A stretch of DNA of 64,000 nucleotides from Ruegeria atlantica (GTDB lineage: Bacteria > Pseudomonadota > Alphaproteobacteria > Rhodobacterales > Rhodobacteraceae). The DNA is taken from positions 496,001-560,000 of the forward strand of contig NZ_WQCG01000001.1 in assembly GCF_013032505.1 (NCBI RefSeq). The letters run 5' to 3'. Positions 17,889 to 26,554 of this stretch are shown here, piece by piece. Position numbers and translations under genes: made by a program. How positions within the stretch are numbered: the stretch's first letter is position 1; every line of letters begins with the position of its first letter. The notes beneath the pieces are model-generated. The model made no database searches. It worked only from the letters and a program-made list of their open reading frames with translations, and had not been told where the DNA came from.

Positions 17889-18476
17889 TTACTTCCGTTC
17901 CAAAACATCGGGGCGTGTCAACAAGGCCTCCACAACCCGGCTCACCATATTTTCGATCGAGATCTCGCCATCGGACTCAACCGTCAGACCTGCCTGCGCA
18001 TAAACCGGAACGCGGGCTTCGTACAAGTCGCGCAAGGTCGCATAAGGGTCAGACGTGCGCAGCAAAGGCCGTGTGTCCTTATGTTTCACCCTGTTCCACA
18101 ACACCTTCAAGTCAGCCCGCAGCCAGACCGAGACCCCGCGTTCTGTAATCATCTGGCGGTTCTGATCGGAAAGAAAGGCGCCGCCGCCCGTGGACAGGAT
18201 TCCCTTTTCCTCATCCAACAAGCGTCCGATGACCTGACTTTCCTTAGCGCGAAAGAACGGTTCACCATCACGCTCAAATATCTCGGGGATGGTCATATTG
18301 GCCGCCGATTCGATCTCGGCGTCGCTGTCAAGGAAGGGAACGCCCAACCTTGCGGCCAATGCACGGCCCACAGCCGTCTTTCCTGCCCCCATCATGCCAA
18401 CAAGAACGACGGTTTTGTGCAGTTCAAAGACCGCATCCGTACCTTCAGAGTGGGTGTTATGCTTAATTTCGCTCAT
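17889..18476 (-). CDS. aroK: shikimate kinase
   Basis: The 195-residue P-loop kinase phosphorylates shikimate at the 3-hydroxyl using ATP. The P-loop GMMGAGKT covers residues 27-34, followed by DSDAEIE (shikimate/Mg binding), FFRAKE in place of the usual FR.E motif, and STGGGAF in the next core strand. The N-terminus is about 15 residues longer than in E. coli AroK. It is the first gene of the aroK-aroB pair; its start is separated by 79 bases from the divergent small membrane protein gene at 18556. Confidence 0.96.
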   Translation of the reverse strand: MSEIKHNTHSEGTDAVFELHKTVVLVGMMGAGKTAVGRALAARLGVPFLDSDAEIESAANMTIPEIFERDGEPFFRAKESQVIGRLLDEEKGILSTGGGAFLSDQNRQMITERGVSVWLRADLKVLWNRVKHKDTRPLLRTSDPYATLRDLYEARVPVYAQAGLTVESDGEISIENMVSRVVEALLTRPDVLERK

Positions 18477-18555
18477 TTCAACGTGAATGACGTGATCTTA
18501 AGAAAAATGCCAGCTATAACTATGACAAAAGACAAAATTGGGGCAGCGTTGAGCA

Positions 18556-18705
18556 ATGGGCCGTCTGATCAAGTTCTTGATATATATTGTTTGCCTGTGT
18601 TTTGTCGGGCTGGTGGGATATGCCTATCTGGGTCCGATATTTGGGGTGGATTTCTCGGCCCCGCAGGACGAGATACGAGAGCCGGTTATCCTGAATGTTG
18701 AATAA
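18556..18705 (+). CDS. 49-residue single-pass membrane protein
   Basis: The short frame starts with ATG at 18556 and ends with TAA at 18703-18705. It begins MGRLIKFLIYIVCLC, continues as one hydrophobic helix (about residues 5-26) and ends in a short acidic, probably periplasmic tail (APQDEIREPVILNVE). The start of the next gene, ATG at 18695, lies inside its last codons, so the two frames overlap by 11 bases and are likely coupled. The coding pattern and overlap support it as a real gene. I recall similar short membrane proteins beside aroK in Roseobacter relatives but cannot name a family. Confidence 0.65.
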   Translation: MGRLIKFLIYIVCLCFVGLVGYAYLGPIFGVDFSAPQDEIREPVILNVE

Positions 18706-20218
18706 AGCCGCACTGGCTGCATTGTTGCTGGCTGGTTCAGCGCAGGCACAACAGGCCCCTCTTTCAGTCATCGACTGGCTGACGGACCCGCCTGAAAACC
18801 TGCCCGGAACGGTCCTGTTGGAACCGCCGATCACGGAAACGGGCGTTCAACCGGATATCGAGGTCACTCCGCTTGAAGCCTTATCGCAGCCGCTGGGTCT
18901 TGTGTCGTCTTCTGTGACGGGCCTGCCGGTGCACCTGTGGCAGAACAGCGATGCCGATCGGTTGGCTGAACTGATTAACGATGTGCCCGTTCGCTATAAC
19001 CCCGCGATGCAGCGATTACTGTTTACTCTAATCCTGTCCGAGGCTCGCGCACCAGCCGGTTCGGGTGCTGAAGAAACCCTGCTGCTCGCCCGCATCGACC
19101 GGTTGATGCAGCTTGGCGCGGCCGACCCTGCGCAATCTCTGATCCAGCTGGCTGGCCCGACTGATACACGAGAAAGGTTTCAGCGCTGGTTTGACGCGAC
19201 CCTGCTGACCGGTGATGAGGATCGCAGTTGCACCTCGTTGATCGCAAAACCTCACCTGTCGCAGGACTACGCCGCACAGATTTTCTGCAAGGCCCGACGT
19301 GGAGACTGGCCATCAGCCGCCCTAACTCTGGAAGCGGCGCATGCATTGCAGATATTGCCACCAGATGAGCTGGATGTACTGGACCGTTTCCTAAGCCCCG
19401 AACTGTTCGAAGATGCCGAATATCTGCCGCAACCTGATGATCCAACGCCGCTGACCTTTCGCCTGTTTGAAGCGATCGGAGAGCGCTTGCCGTCTGCCCC
19501 TCTGCCTCGCGCCTTTGCGAACGCCGATCTGCGGGATGTGGCCGGGTGGAAGGCACAGATCGAAGCCGCAGAACGGTTAACCCGTATCGGCGCGCTAACC
19601 CCCAACCAGTTGTTGGGCCTTTATACGGAACGCTCTCCGGCTGCATCCGGTGCGGTCTGGGACAGGGTTTCGGCCGTTCAACGGTTCGAGGCCGCACTGG
19701 ATTCCCGTGATCCCGACAAAATCGCCCACGCCTTGACGGTTGTGTGGAACCAAATGCGACTGATCGGGTTAGAAGTGCCCTTTGCCGAATTGTTCGCAGG
19801 ACGCCTGTCGCAGATCGAGCTGACGGATCAATCTGCAGAACAGTTACGCTGGCGTATCCTGTTGTTGTCCGAACTGTATGAAACGGCAGCCCTTTCTGTT
19901 CCTGGTCAATCCGACGAAAATCACTTTCTGGCTGCGTTGGCCCAAGGCGATCCGGGGCGCGCCCGCTCGCCTTCGCCATTGGCAGATGCAGTCGCACAGG
20001 GGTTTGCATGGGCGGCTCCGATCCCGTCGAATATCGAAACAATGCTGAACAACGATCAGTTGGGTGAGGCAATTTTGGAATCCATGGAGCGGTTCGCGCA
20101 TGGGTCGCGTGGCAACCTTGTCGACCTGACCGCAGCCATTGCTACGCTGCGCCGTGTTGGTCTTGAGGACACCGCCCGCCGTGCGGCGCTGAACTTGCTG
20201 ATCCTTCAGGACAGCTGA
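18695..20218 (+). CDS. conserved exported protein of unknown function (507 residues)
   Basis: The N-terminal signal peptide is clear (MLNKAALAALLLAGSAQAQ, cleavage after AQA near residue 19). The remainder is soluble, rich in Ala, Leu and acidic residues, and appears mostly alpha-helical, with repeated pairs such as LLLARIDRLMQLGA and WKAQIEAAERLTRIGAL that suggest helical repeats. Two cysteines (near DRSCTSLI and AQIFCKARRG) could form a disulfide. No catalytic motif is seen. It overlaps the 49-residue membrane protein gene upstream by 11 bases and is followed by xerD after two bases, so the three probably share an mRNA. I do not recognise a function. Confidence 0.85.
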   Translation: MLNKAALAALLLAGSAQAQQAPLSVIDWLTDPPENLPGTVLLEPPITETGVQPDIEVTPLEALSQPLGLVSSSVTGLPVHLWQNSDADRLAELINDVPVRYNPAMQRLLFTLILSEARAPAGSGAEETLLLARIDRLMQLGAADPAQSLIQLAGPTDTRERFQRWFDATLLTGDEDRSCTSLIAKPHLSQDYAAQIFCKARRGDWPSAALTLEAAHALQILPPDELDVLDRFLSPELFEDAEYLPQPDDPTPLTFRLFEAIGERLPSAPLPRAFANADLRDVAGWKAQIEAAERLTRIGALTPNQLLGLYTERSPAASGAVWDRVSAVQRFEAALDSRDPDKIAHALTVVWNQMRLIGLEVPFAELFAGRLSQIELTDQSAEQLRWRILLLSELYETAALSVPGQSDENHFLAALAQGDPGRARSPSPLADAVAQGFAWAAPIPSNIETMLNNDQLGEAILESMERFAHGSRGNLVDLTAAIATLRRVGLEDTARRAALNLLILQDS

Positions 20219-20220
20219 TC

Positions 20221-21174
20221 ATGACCGCGCCCGCCACTCAGGAGTTATGGATTTCCACATTCTTGCAGGCTCAGGCCGCAGAATTGGGGGCTGCGACCAA
20301 CACACTGCTGGCCTATGGTCGTGATCTGAAAGAGTTTTCGGCTTGGCTGGAGCGTCGCAAAAACGGTTTTTCCGGCACACAGCGGGAACAGATCGAGCAA
20401 TACTTGATAGACTGCGACGCGCAAGGGTTGTCCCGATCTACGCGCGCACGTCGCTTATCAGCTATTAAGCAGTTGTTCCGCTTTGCTTTCGAAGAAGGAT
20501 GGATCGAAACCAACCCCGCCATTCAGATCAAAGGTCCCGGCCGCCAAAAACGTCTGCCCAAAACGCTGGACGTGGCCGAAGTCGACCGCTTGCTCGAGGC
20601 CGCGCGCCGCATTGGTCGCAAAGATTCAGACCGCATCCGCAACACCTGCCTGATGGAAGTGTTGTACGCCACCGGCATGCGGGTGACAGAACTGGTTTCG
20701 CTGCCAGTCTCGTCGGCGCGCGGCGACCCGCGAATGCTGCTGGTGCTTGGCAAAGGTGGTAAGGAGCGAATGGTGCCGCTGTCGCCTCCGGCACGCGACG
20801 CGTTGGCGGCTTGGTTGGTTACCAGAGACGAGGCCGAAGACAAGAAGGTTGCAGACGGTGCGCAGCGCTCGAAGTTCCTGTTTCCCTCTCGCGGTAAATC
20901 CGGTCACCTGACCCGACACAGGTTTTTCCTGCTGGTCAAGGAATTGGCGGTTGAAGGCGGCGTTTCCCCTGAAAAAGTGACACCGCACACGCTGCGCCAT
21001 GCTTTTGCCACTCATCTGCTGGCCAATGGCGCAGATCTAAGGTCTATTCAGACCCTTTTGGGCCATGCCGATGTTGCAACCACGGAAATTTACACGCATG
21101 TCCTGGACGAACGCCTTTCAGAGCTTGTGTTGCAGCATCACCCGCTGGCCAAAGACAGCGACGATGCAGGCTAA
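20221..21174 (+). CDS. xerD: site-specific tyrosine recombinase XerD
   Basis: This chromosome dimer resolution recombinase acts at dif with XerC. It has 317 residues: an N-terminal SAM-like core-binding domain (residues 1-100) and a catalytic domain with R154 (GMRVTEL), lysine in LGKGGKERMVPL, H256 and R259 (HTLRHAFATH), H282 (LLGHADVATT) and nucleophile Y291 (TEIYTHV). The order and spacing are those of XerD rather than a phage integrase, and there is no attachment site or phage gene nearby. It follows the exported protein gene by two bases. Confidence 0.93.
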   Translation: MTAPATQELWISTFLQAQAAELGAATNTLLAYGRDLKEFSAWLERRKNGFSGTQREQIEQYLIDCDAQGLSRSTRARRLSAIKQLFRFAFEEGWIETNPAIQIKGPGRQKRLPKTLDVAEVDRLLEAARRIGRKDSDRIRNTCLMEVLYATGMRVTELVSLPVSSARGDPRMLLVLGKGGKERMVPLSPPARDALAAWLVTRDEAEDKKVADGAQRSKFLFPSRGKSGHLTRHRFFLLVKELAVEGGVSPEKVTPHTLRHAFATHLLANGADLRSIQTLLGHADVATTEIYTHVLDERLSELVLQHHPLAKDSDDAG

Positions 21175-21237
21175 CCCCTTGATCCGCTGCATGCGCACCC
21201 CCATAACGGATGCAGTATCACGAACAACCAAGGACCG

Positions 21238-22548
21238 ATGGAACCCTCTTCTGCTTCTCTGATCGACGGCGCATTCTGGTTTACAACAGGCGCCATTCTA
21301 CTTTTGCTTGTCCTATCGGGCTTTTTCTCGGGTTCTGAAACGGCATTGACCGCCTCGTCGCGCGGAAAACTGCGTGCACAGGCCGACAAAGGGTCGCGCG
21401 GCGCGCAAAAGGCCCTGGACATCACCGACGACAACGAACGGCTGATCGGTTCGGTCCTGTTGGGCAACAACCTTGTCAACATCCTTGCGGCATCGCTTGC
21501 GACTGCCCTTTTCACACGGCTTTTTGGCGAAAGCGGCGTTGCGCTGGCAACGCTGGTGATGACCCTTCTGGTCCTGATCTTTGCCGAGGTTCTGCCAAAG
21601 ACCTACGCGATTACCAATTCTGAAAAGGCGGCGGCGGCCGTGGCACCGATCATCAGCGTCGTCGTGACGGTGTTTTCGCCGGTTGTCGCGGCCGTGCGTT
21701 TGCTGGTGCGTGGTGTTCTGCGTCTGTTTGGTGTCCAGATCGACCCGGACAGCAATATTCTCGCCGTGCGTGAGGAAATTGCCGGTGCGTTGCAGCTTGG
21801 TCATTCCGAAGGCGTTGTGGAAAAGGAAGACCGTGACCGTATCCTTGGCGCGCTGGACCTGGGCGACCGCACGGTGGAAGAGATTATGTTGCACCGCTCG
21901 AATATCGAAATGATCGACGCGGACGCCTCACCTGAATCTATCCTTCAGCAATGTCTGAAAAGCAGCCACACCCGGTTGCCGGTGTTTCGCGACGAACAGG
22001 AAAATATCGTTGGTGTGGTTCACGCCAAAGACCTGTTTCGCGCGATGTACGCCCATGCCGGCGGCAGTGAGAGCGCCGACAACCGCCTGAAAGAGTTCGA
22101 CATCCTTAAGGTCGCCAACGACCCTTATTTCGTGCCCGAGACGACCACTCTGGACGACCAGATGCGCGAATTTCTGCGAATGCACAGCCATTTTGCCTTG
22201 GTCGTGGATGAGTATGGATCGCTGCGCGGCCTGATCACGCTTGAGGATATTCTGGAAGAAATCGTGGGCGAGATCGCGGACGAGTTCGACATCGACGAAG
22301 ACGTTTCTGTGACACGCACCGACGATGGGCAGTTTCTGGTCGAAGGGGCCACCACGATCCGAGACGCCAACCGCGCAATGGACTGGTCCCTGCCTGACGA
22401 AGAAGCCAACACCGTTGCTGGCTTGGTCATTCACGAGGCGCAAATGATCCCGACTGTAGGTCAGGTCTTTTCCTTCCACGGCTTCCGGTTTGAAGTGACA
22501 CAGCGTCAGGGCAACCGGATTACAGAACTGAAAGTTCGCCCGCTCTGA
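21238..22548 (+). CDS. HlyC/CorC-type membrane protein (DUF21 + CBS pair + CorC C-terminal domain)
   Basis: The 436-residue protein has a DUF21/CNNM transmembrane domain (about residues 15-195, with FFSGSETALTASSR and IFAEVLPKTYA), a CBS pair (about 205-345, including FALVVDEYGSLRGLITLEDILEEI) and a C-terminal transporter-associated CorC_HlyC domain (about 360-436). Related proteins are magnesium/cobalt transporters or regulators of magnesium efflux. AAGGA lies just before the start. The gene is 63 bases after xerD and may share its transcript; a hairpin terminator follows. Confidence 0.92.
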   Translation: MEPSSASLIDGAFWFTTGAILLLLVLSGFFSGSETALTASSRGKLRAQADKGSRGAQKALDITDDNERLIGSVLLGNNLVNILAASLATALFTRLFGESGVALATLVMTLLVLIFAEVLPKTYAITNSEKAAAAVAPIISVVVTVFSPVVAAVRLLVRGVLRLFGVQIDPDSNILAVREEIAGALQLGHSEGVVEKEDRDRILGALDLGDRTVEEIMLHRSNIEMIDADASPESILQQCLKSSHTRLPVFRDEQENIVGVVHAKDLFRAMYAHAGGSESADNRLKEFDILKVANDPYFVPETTTLDDQMREFLRMHSHFALVVDEYGSLRGLITLEDILEEIVGEIADEFDIDEDVSVTRTDDGQFLVEGATTIRDANRAMDWSLPDEEANTVAGLVIHEAQMIPTVGQVFSFHGFRFEVTQRQGNRITELKVRPL

Positions 22549-22573
22549 AGCCAGCCAAACAGTGCTACAAATC

Positions 22574-22602
22574 ACCGGCGTTCAGGTCAAAGCGCCGGTT
22601 TT
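22574..22602 (+). terminator. rho-independent terminator
   Basis: ACCGGCG (22574-22580) and CGCCGGT (22593-22599) form a seven-pair stem with a 12-base loop, followed by TTTT. It ends the xerD/CorC-type transcript. Confidence 0.7.
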
Positions 22603-22749
22603 CATTTGGGTGAACACAAAAATTCTACGGCTTTGAATCACCGGCAGCCGCGCCTCTTGGATCGCGATCCGCGACACTTTCTGTCGCTGCCGCTATTGCA
22701 ATGGTGATCTTCCTATTGAGACTGACGGCATAGCCATCAGGAGTCGTAC

Positions 22750-25167
22750 ATGAAACTCACAACCCAAGTTGCAGTTATCGGCGGCGGAGTCGTTGGATGT
22801 TCCGTTCTCTATCACCTGACCAAGTTGGGTTGGTCGGATGTGATGTTGCTGGAACGCTCTGAACTGACCAGCGGATCGACTTGGCATGCGGCGGGCGGGT
22901 TTCACACTTTGAATGGCGACACCAACATGGCGGCGCTGCAGGGGTACACGATCCGGCTGTACAAAGAACTGGAAGAGATCACCGGTATGTCATGCGGCCT
23001 ACACCATGTGGGCGGAGTAACATTGGCGGACAATCAGGATCGGTTCGATATGCTGCTGGCGGAACGCGCCAAGCACCGTTTCATGGGACTGGAGACCGAA
23101 ATCGTCGGCCCGGACGAAATCAAAAAGATCGCTCCGATCACCAATACGGACGGAATTATCGGTGCGCTCTATGACCCGCTGGACGGGCATCTGGATCCAT
23201 CCGGCACCACCCACGCTTACGCCAAAGCGGCTCGGATGGGCGGCGCGACAATCGAAACCCACTGCATGGTGCGCGAAACCATCCAGCGCAGCGACGGCAC
23301 CTGGGATGTGGTAACTGATAAAGGCACCGTTCACGCCGAACACGTCGTCAACGCAGGCGGTCTTTGGGCGCGCGAGGTCGGCGCGATGGCAGGTGTCTAC
23401 TTCCCGCTGCACCCGATGGAGCACCAGTACCTTGTTACGGACTCGATCCCGCAAATTGAGGCGATTATCGACGCAGGCGGCGAGCATCCGCATGTGATGG
23501 ACCCGGCCGGCGAGAGCTATTTGCGACAGGAAGGGCGTGGATTGTGTATTGGGTTCTATGAACAGCCCTGCAAACCTTGGGCCGTCGATGGCACACCGTG
23601 GGAGTTCGGCCACGAACTGCTTCCCGATGATTATGACAAGATCACCGACAGTATCGAATTCGCATATAAACGTTTCCCCGTTTTGGCCGAGGCTGGCGTC
23701 AAATCGGTGATCCACGGACCGTTTACCTTTGCGCCGGACGGGAACCCTCTGGTTGGGCCGGTGCCCGGCATGCGAAACTATTGGTCAGCCTGCGGCGTGA
23801 TGGCAGGGTTCAGCCAGGGCGGCGGCGTTGGACTAACGCTGGCACAATGGATGATCGAAGGTGAACCGGAACGCGATGTTTTTGCCATGGATGTCGCCCG
23901 CTTTGGCGACTGGATCAGCCCCGGCTATACGCGCCCAAAAGTGATTGAGAACTATCAGAAGCGGTTCAGCGTCGCCTACCCCAACGAGGAACTGCCAGCC
24001 GCGCGCCCAAATCGAACGACACCGATGTACGACATTTTCAGCGATATGGGCGCGGTCTGGGGCCAGCAATACGGCTTGGAAGTTGCGAATTACTTCGCGC
24101 AAGAGGGCGAGCCGGGCTATGAAACGCCCTCGTTCCGGCGCTCGGATGCGTTCGCGGCAACGGGGCGCGAAGTGCGCGCCGTGCGAAACGGTGTCGGGAT
24201 CAACGAGGTCCACAATTTCGGGAAATACCGCATTACCGGTTCGGGTGCACGCGACTGGCTGGACCGCATCATGGCTGGACGCATACCAAAGCCGGGACGG
24301 CTATCGCTGACACCAATGCTGTCCCCCAAAGGCAAGTTGATCGGGGATTTCACCGTATCCTGTTTGGCTGAGACTGAATTCCAAGTGACTGCGTCATACG
24401 GCAGTCAGGCCTTCCATATGCGGTGGTTCCTGCAGCATCAGGACGAAGGCGTAACTATTGAAAACGTCAGCGATCATTTGAACGGGCTTCAGATCGCAGG
24501 TCCAAAGGCGACTAAGGTTCTGGAAGCTTGCACCCGAGCGAACATCACCGACCTGAAATTCCTGGACGTTCGGCGCATGACCATCGGCATGACCGACTGC
24601 ATCGTTCAAAGGGTCAGCTACACCGGGGATCTGGGGTATGAGATATATTGCAGTCCGATGGCTCAACGGCAGCTGTGGTGGACACTTTGGCAAGCTGGTC
24701 AACCTCTCGGAATGGTGCCCTTCGGCATGCGCGCAATGATGAGCCTGCGCCTGGACAAGTTCTTTGGGTCTTGGATGCGCGAGTTCTCACCTGATTACAC
24801 GGCCGCCGAAACCGGATTGGATCGTTTTATCGCGTTTTCCAAAAACTCGGACTTTATCGGTCGCGCTGCGGCCGAGCTGGAGCGGTCCGAGGGCACCGCG
24901 CGCAAGCTGGTCTCGTTCGAGGTGGATGCTGACGACGCCGACGTGAATGCCTATGAACCTGTTTGGCTCGATGGCGTCGTCGTCGGGTTCTGCACCTCGG
25001 GCGGATATTCGCACTATGCCGGGAAATCCATCGCCATGGGCTTTTTACCCACGGATCGTGCGCGCGATGGGCTAGAGGTCGAAATTGAGATACTGGGCCA
25101 GATGCGCAAAGCCCATGTTATTTCCACCCCGCTATTCGATAGGGAAGGTAATCGTATGCGGGGATGA
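22750..25167 (+). CDS. FAD-dependent dimethylglycine/sarcosine dehydrogenase-like protein with GcvT domain
   Basis: The 805-residue protein has two parts. Residues 1-400 form a DAO-type FAD oxidase with the dinucleotide fold VIGGGVVGCS and STWHAAGG, whose H46 corresponds to the histidine that covalently holds FAD in dimethylglycine dehydrogenase. Residues 430-805 form a GcvT-like tetrahydrofolate domain (GINEVHNFGKYRITG, SYTGDLGYEIY, PFGMRAMMSLRLDK). Family members oxidatively demethylate N-methylated glycines and pass the one-carbon unit to folate. The exact substrate (dimethylglycine, sarcosine or another methylated amine) cannot be decided; such genes are abundant in Roseobacters that use glycine betaine. 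It stands alone apart from a short gap to the following nucleotidyltransferase. Confidence 0.9.
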   Translation: MKLTTQVAVIGGGVVGCSVLYHLTKLGWSDVMLLERSELTSGSTWHAAGGFHTLNGDTNMAALQGYTIRLYKELEEITGMSCGLHHVGGVTLADNQDRFDMLLAERAKHRFMGLETEIVGPDEIKKIAPITNTDGIIGALYDPLDGHLDPSGTTHAYAKAARMGGATIETHCMVRETIQRSDGTWDVVTDKGTVHAEHVVNAGGLWAREVGAMAGVYFPLHPMEHQYLVTDSIPQIEAIIDAGGEHPHVMDPAGESYLRQEGRGLCIGFYEQPCKPWAVDGTPWEFGHELLPDDYDKITDSIEFAYKRFPVLAEAGVKSVIHGPFTFAPDGNPLVGPVPGMRNYWSACGVMAGFSQGGGVGLTLAQWMIEGEPERDVFAMDVARFGDWISPGYTRPKVIENYQKRFSVAYPNEELPAARPNRTTPMYDIFSDMGAVWGQQYGLEVANYFAQEGEPGYETPSFRRSDAFAATGREVRAVRNGVGINEVHNFGKYRITGSGARDWLDRIMAGRIPKPGRLSLTPMLSPKGKLIGDFTVSCLAETEFQVTASYGSQAFHMRWFLQHQDEGVTIENVSDHLNGLQIAGPKATKVLEACTRANITDLKFLDVRRMTIGMTDCIVQRVSYTGDLGYEIYCSPMAQRQLWWTLWQAGQPLGMVPFGMRAMMSLRLDKFFGSWMREFSPDYTAAETGLDRFIAFSKNSDFIGRAAAELERSEGTARKLVSFEVDADDADVNAYEPVWLDGVVVGFCTSGGYSHYAGKSIAMGFLPTDRARDGLEVEIEILGQMRKAHVISTPLFDREGNRMRG

Positions 25168-25198
25168 CAAGGGATCGCTCAGGCGGCACTGTGACGGC

Positions 25199-25798
25199 AT
25201 GAAAAACATCCCCATCATCCTTCTGGCCGCAGGACAATCTCGCCGCATGGCAGGAACGGACAAGTTAATGCAAATGGTCGACGGGGCCCCCCTGTTGCGG
25301 CGAACGGCTCAAACTGCGATGCAGGCTGGCCCGGTAATTGTCGCGTTACCCCCTGCACCGCATCCACGCCATGATGCGGTGAAAGGGTTGAACGTTTTGG
25401 TTGTTGGCATTCCAGACGCAGACGAAGGGATGAATGCCAGTTTGCGCGGCGCCTTGGCGCATGTCCCCCCCAATGCCGATGCCGTCATGGTTTTACTGGC
25501 CGACCTGCCCGAAATCACGGAGAGTGACCTGTTACAAGTCACAACTTCTGTCCAAAAGCACCCCGAATGTTTGATCTGGCGTGGGGCAACCGCCACGGGA
25601 AAACCCGGCCATCCGGTCGTGTTCGATCGTTCGCTATTCGAAGAACTCAGCCACTTAACGGGCGATGAGGGTGCGCAATCTGTTGTGCGTGCCTTCAAGG
25701 ATGCGGTGCATCTCCAGCAGCTACCCGGCGAAAACGCGCTTTTGGACTTGGACACACCTGAGGATTGGGCGCGCTGGCGCGCCAAGAAGTCTAAATAA
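25199..25798 (+). CDS. MocA/MobA-like nucleotidyltransferase
   Basis: The 199-residue protein begins IPIILLAAGQSRRMAGTDKL, the NTP-binding loop of the MobA/MocA-type nucleotidyltransferases, with VMVLLADLPEIT as the metal-binding segment and ATGKPGHPVVFDRSLF, the motif seen in MocA-like molybdopterin cytidylyltransferases. It probably attaches a nucleotide to molybdenum cofactor for a xanthine-oxidase-class enzyme, although no such enzyme or xdhC is in the window. The start at 25199 is chosen because the domain begins immediately; a frame-open extension upstream overlaps the previous gene and lacks family similarity. The gap to the oxidase is 31 bases. Confidence 0.8.
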   Translation: MKNIPIILLAAGQSRRMAGTDKLMQMVDGAPLLRRTAQTAMQAGPVIVALPPAPHPRHDAVKGLNVLVVGIPDADEGMNASLRGALAHVPPNADAVMVLLADLPEITESDLLQVTTSVQKHPECLIWRGATATGKPGHPVVFDRSLFEELSHLTGDEGAQSVVRAFKDAVHLQQLPGENALLDLDTPEDWARWRAKKSK

Positions 25799-25815
25799 GC
25801 AGACTATTAAAATAG

Positions 25816-25847
25816 AAGCGGCCCGGTCGATACCGACCAGGCCGCTT
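25816..25847. terminator. strong hairpin, probable 3' end of a minus-strand transcript
   Basis: AAGCGGCC + GGTCG pairs with CGACC + GGCCGCTT around ATAC, 13 pairs with one internal C/A mismatch. On the plus strand it is followed by GCCC, without a T-run; on the minus strand by CTATTTTAAT. It therefore fits better as a terminator for something transcribed leftward from the 25.9-26.1 kb gap than for the nucleotidyltransferase, though it may serve both. Confidence 0.6.
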
Positions 25848-26452
25848 GCCCAAAACAGGACTACCACTTTTCACCAATCCTGAAAACGCTGCCAAAAATG
25901 CCTATGGCACCCTGGCTATTCCGCCGCTGAACCTAAACAAGACCCCCTCGTTAACATGCCGCTCAGCGCTTCCAGTGACTGTGACAAGCCGTTGGCACCC
26001 CCTAGTGCCGTCGGCTCCCCCTTCGCTTGGGCAAGTTCATCGTCACCCAAACAGTGCTTCCAAACAACGTAAAATTGGAAAGACCGGTTAATTTTCTGAG
26101 TTTCGGAATGGTTTTTGCGCAACAACCCGCCGAGACCGAATCTACCTATAGAAGATCTATGAATTACCGCTTTGGACCAATACCGCCATTATGTATATTC
26201 TTTATTGAGCATATATAAAGGTTATTGGGAGCATATGCATTTGATATGATCAGGTCGCAAAAATACACCACAACCAAAAGGTGAGCGGTTATTTGCCGAA
26301 GCTCTACAGCGACCCTTTGTTACCAAAACTGAATCAATTCACGTCAATTCAGGGTTTGACTTTCGAATTGGCAACAATCAGCCGATTCGCGCCAATCGAT
26401 TCGCCACGCATCTCTGCATTTCGCCGACATAGAACGATCTGTTTGTGGCGAA

Positions 26453-26468
26453 ATTAAGATTTCTTAAT
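26453..26468. promoter_or_regulatory. palindrome ATTAAGA-TT-TCTTAAT upstream of the Do-type protease
   Basis: This perfect seven-base inverted repeat with a two-base spacer lies 86 bases before the protease start. It contains TTAA-N6-TTAA, one base shorter than the TTAA-N7-TTAA consensus of the cell-cycle regulator CtrA. It may be an operator; the bound protein is unknown. Confidence 0.35.
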
Positions 26469-26554
26469 CCTAGGAACAGGAAACGCACAGACTGATGCCT
26501 CATCTCCTCGGTTAACGCGCGGCTGCAATCGCGCGATATAAACAGGAGACCAAA

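Larger units (their letters stand above)
25799..26554. other. 756-base region without a convincing protein gene
   Basis: Short open frames exist but none has a family match or a ribosome-binding site. The left part (25816-26080) is rich in hairpins: the 13-pair stem above and a nested one at 25987-26016 where AGCCG and GGCAC pair with GTGCC and CGGCT. The right part (about 26140-26480) is clearly more AT-rich than the rest of the window, with TATATAAAGG-like stretches and a palindrome at 26453-26468. It probably holds the control region of the downstream protease gene and perhaps a small RNA. Confidence 0.5.

Noticed and set aside
19023..20072. Minus-strand frame of 349 residues over the exported protein gene
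   Set aside because: The plus-strand frame has a signal peptide and fits the operon; the minus-strand product is Arg/Pro-rich without domains.
25916..26125. Minus-strand frame of 69 residues in the large gap
   Set aside because: No ribosome-binding site, no signature and overlap with strong RNA hairpins; a structured RNA explains the region better.
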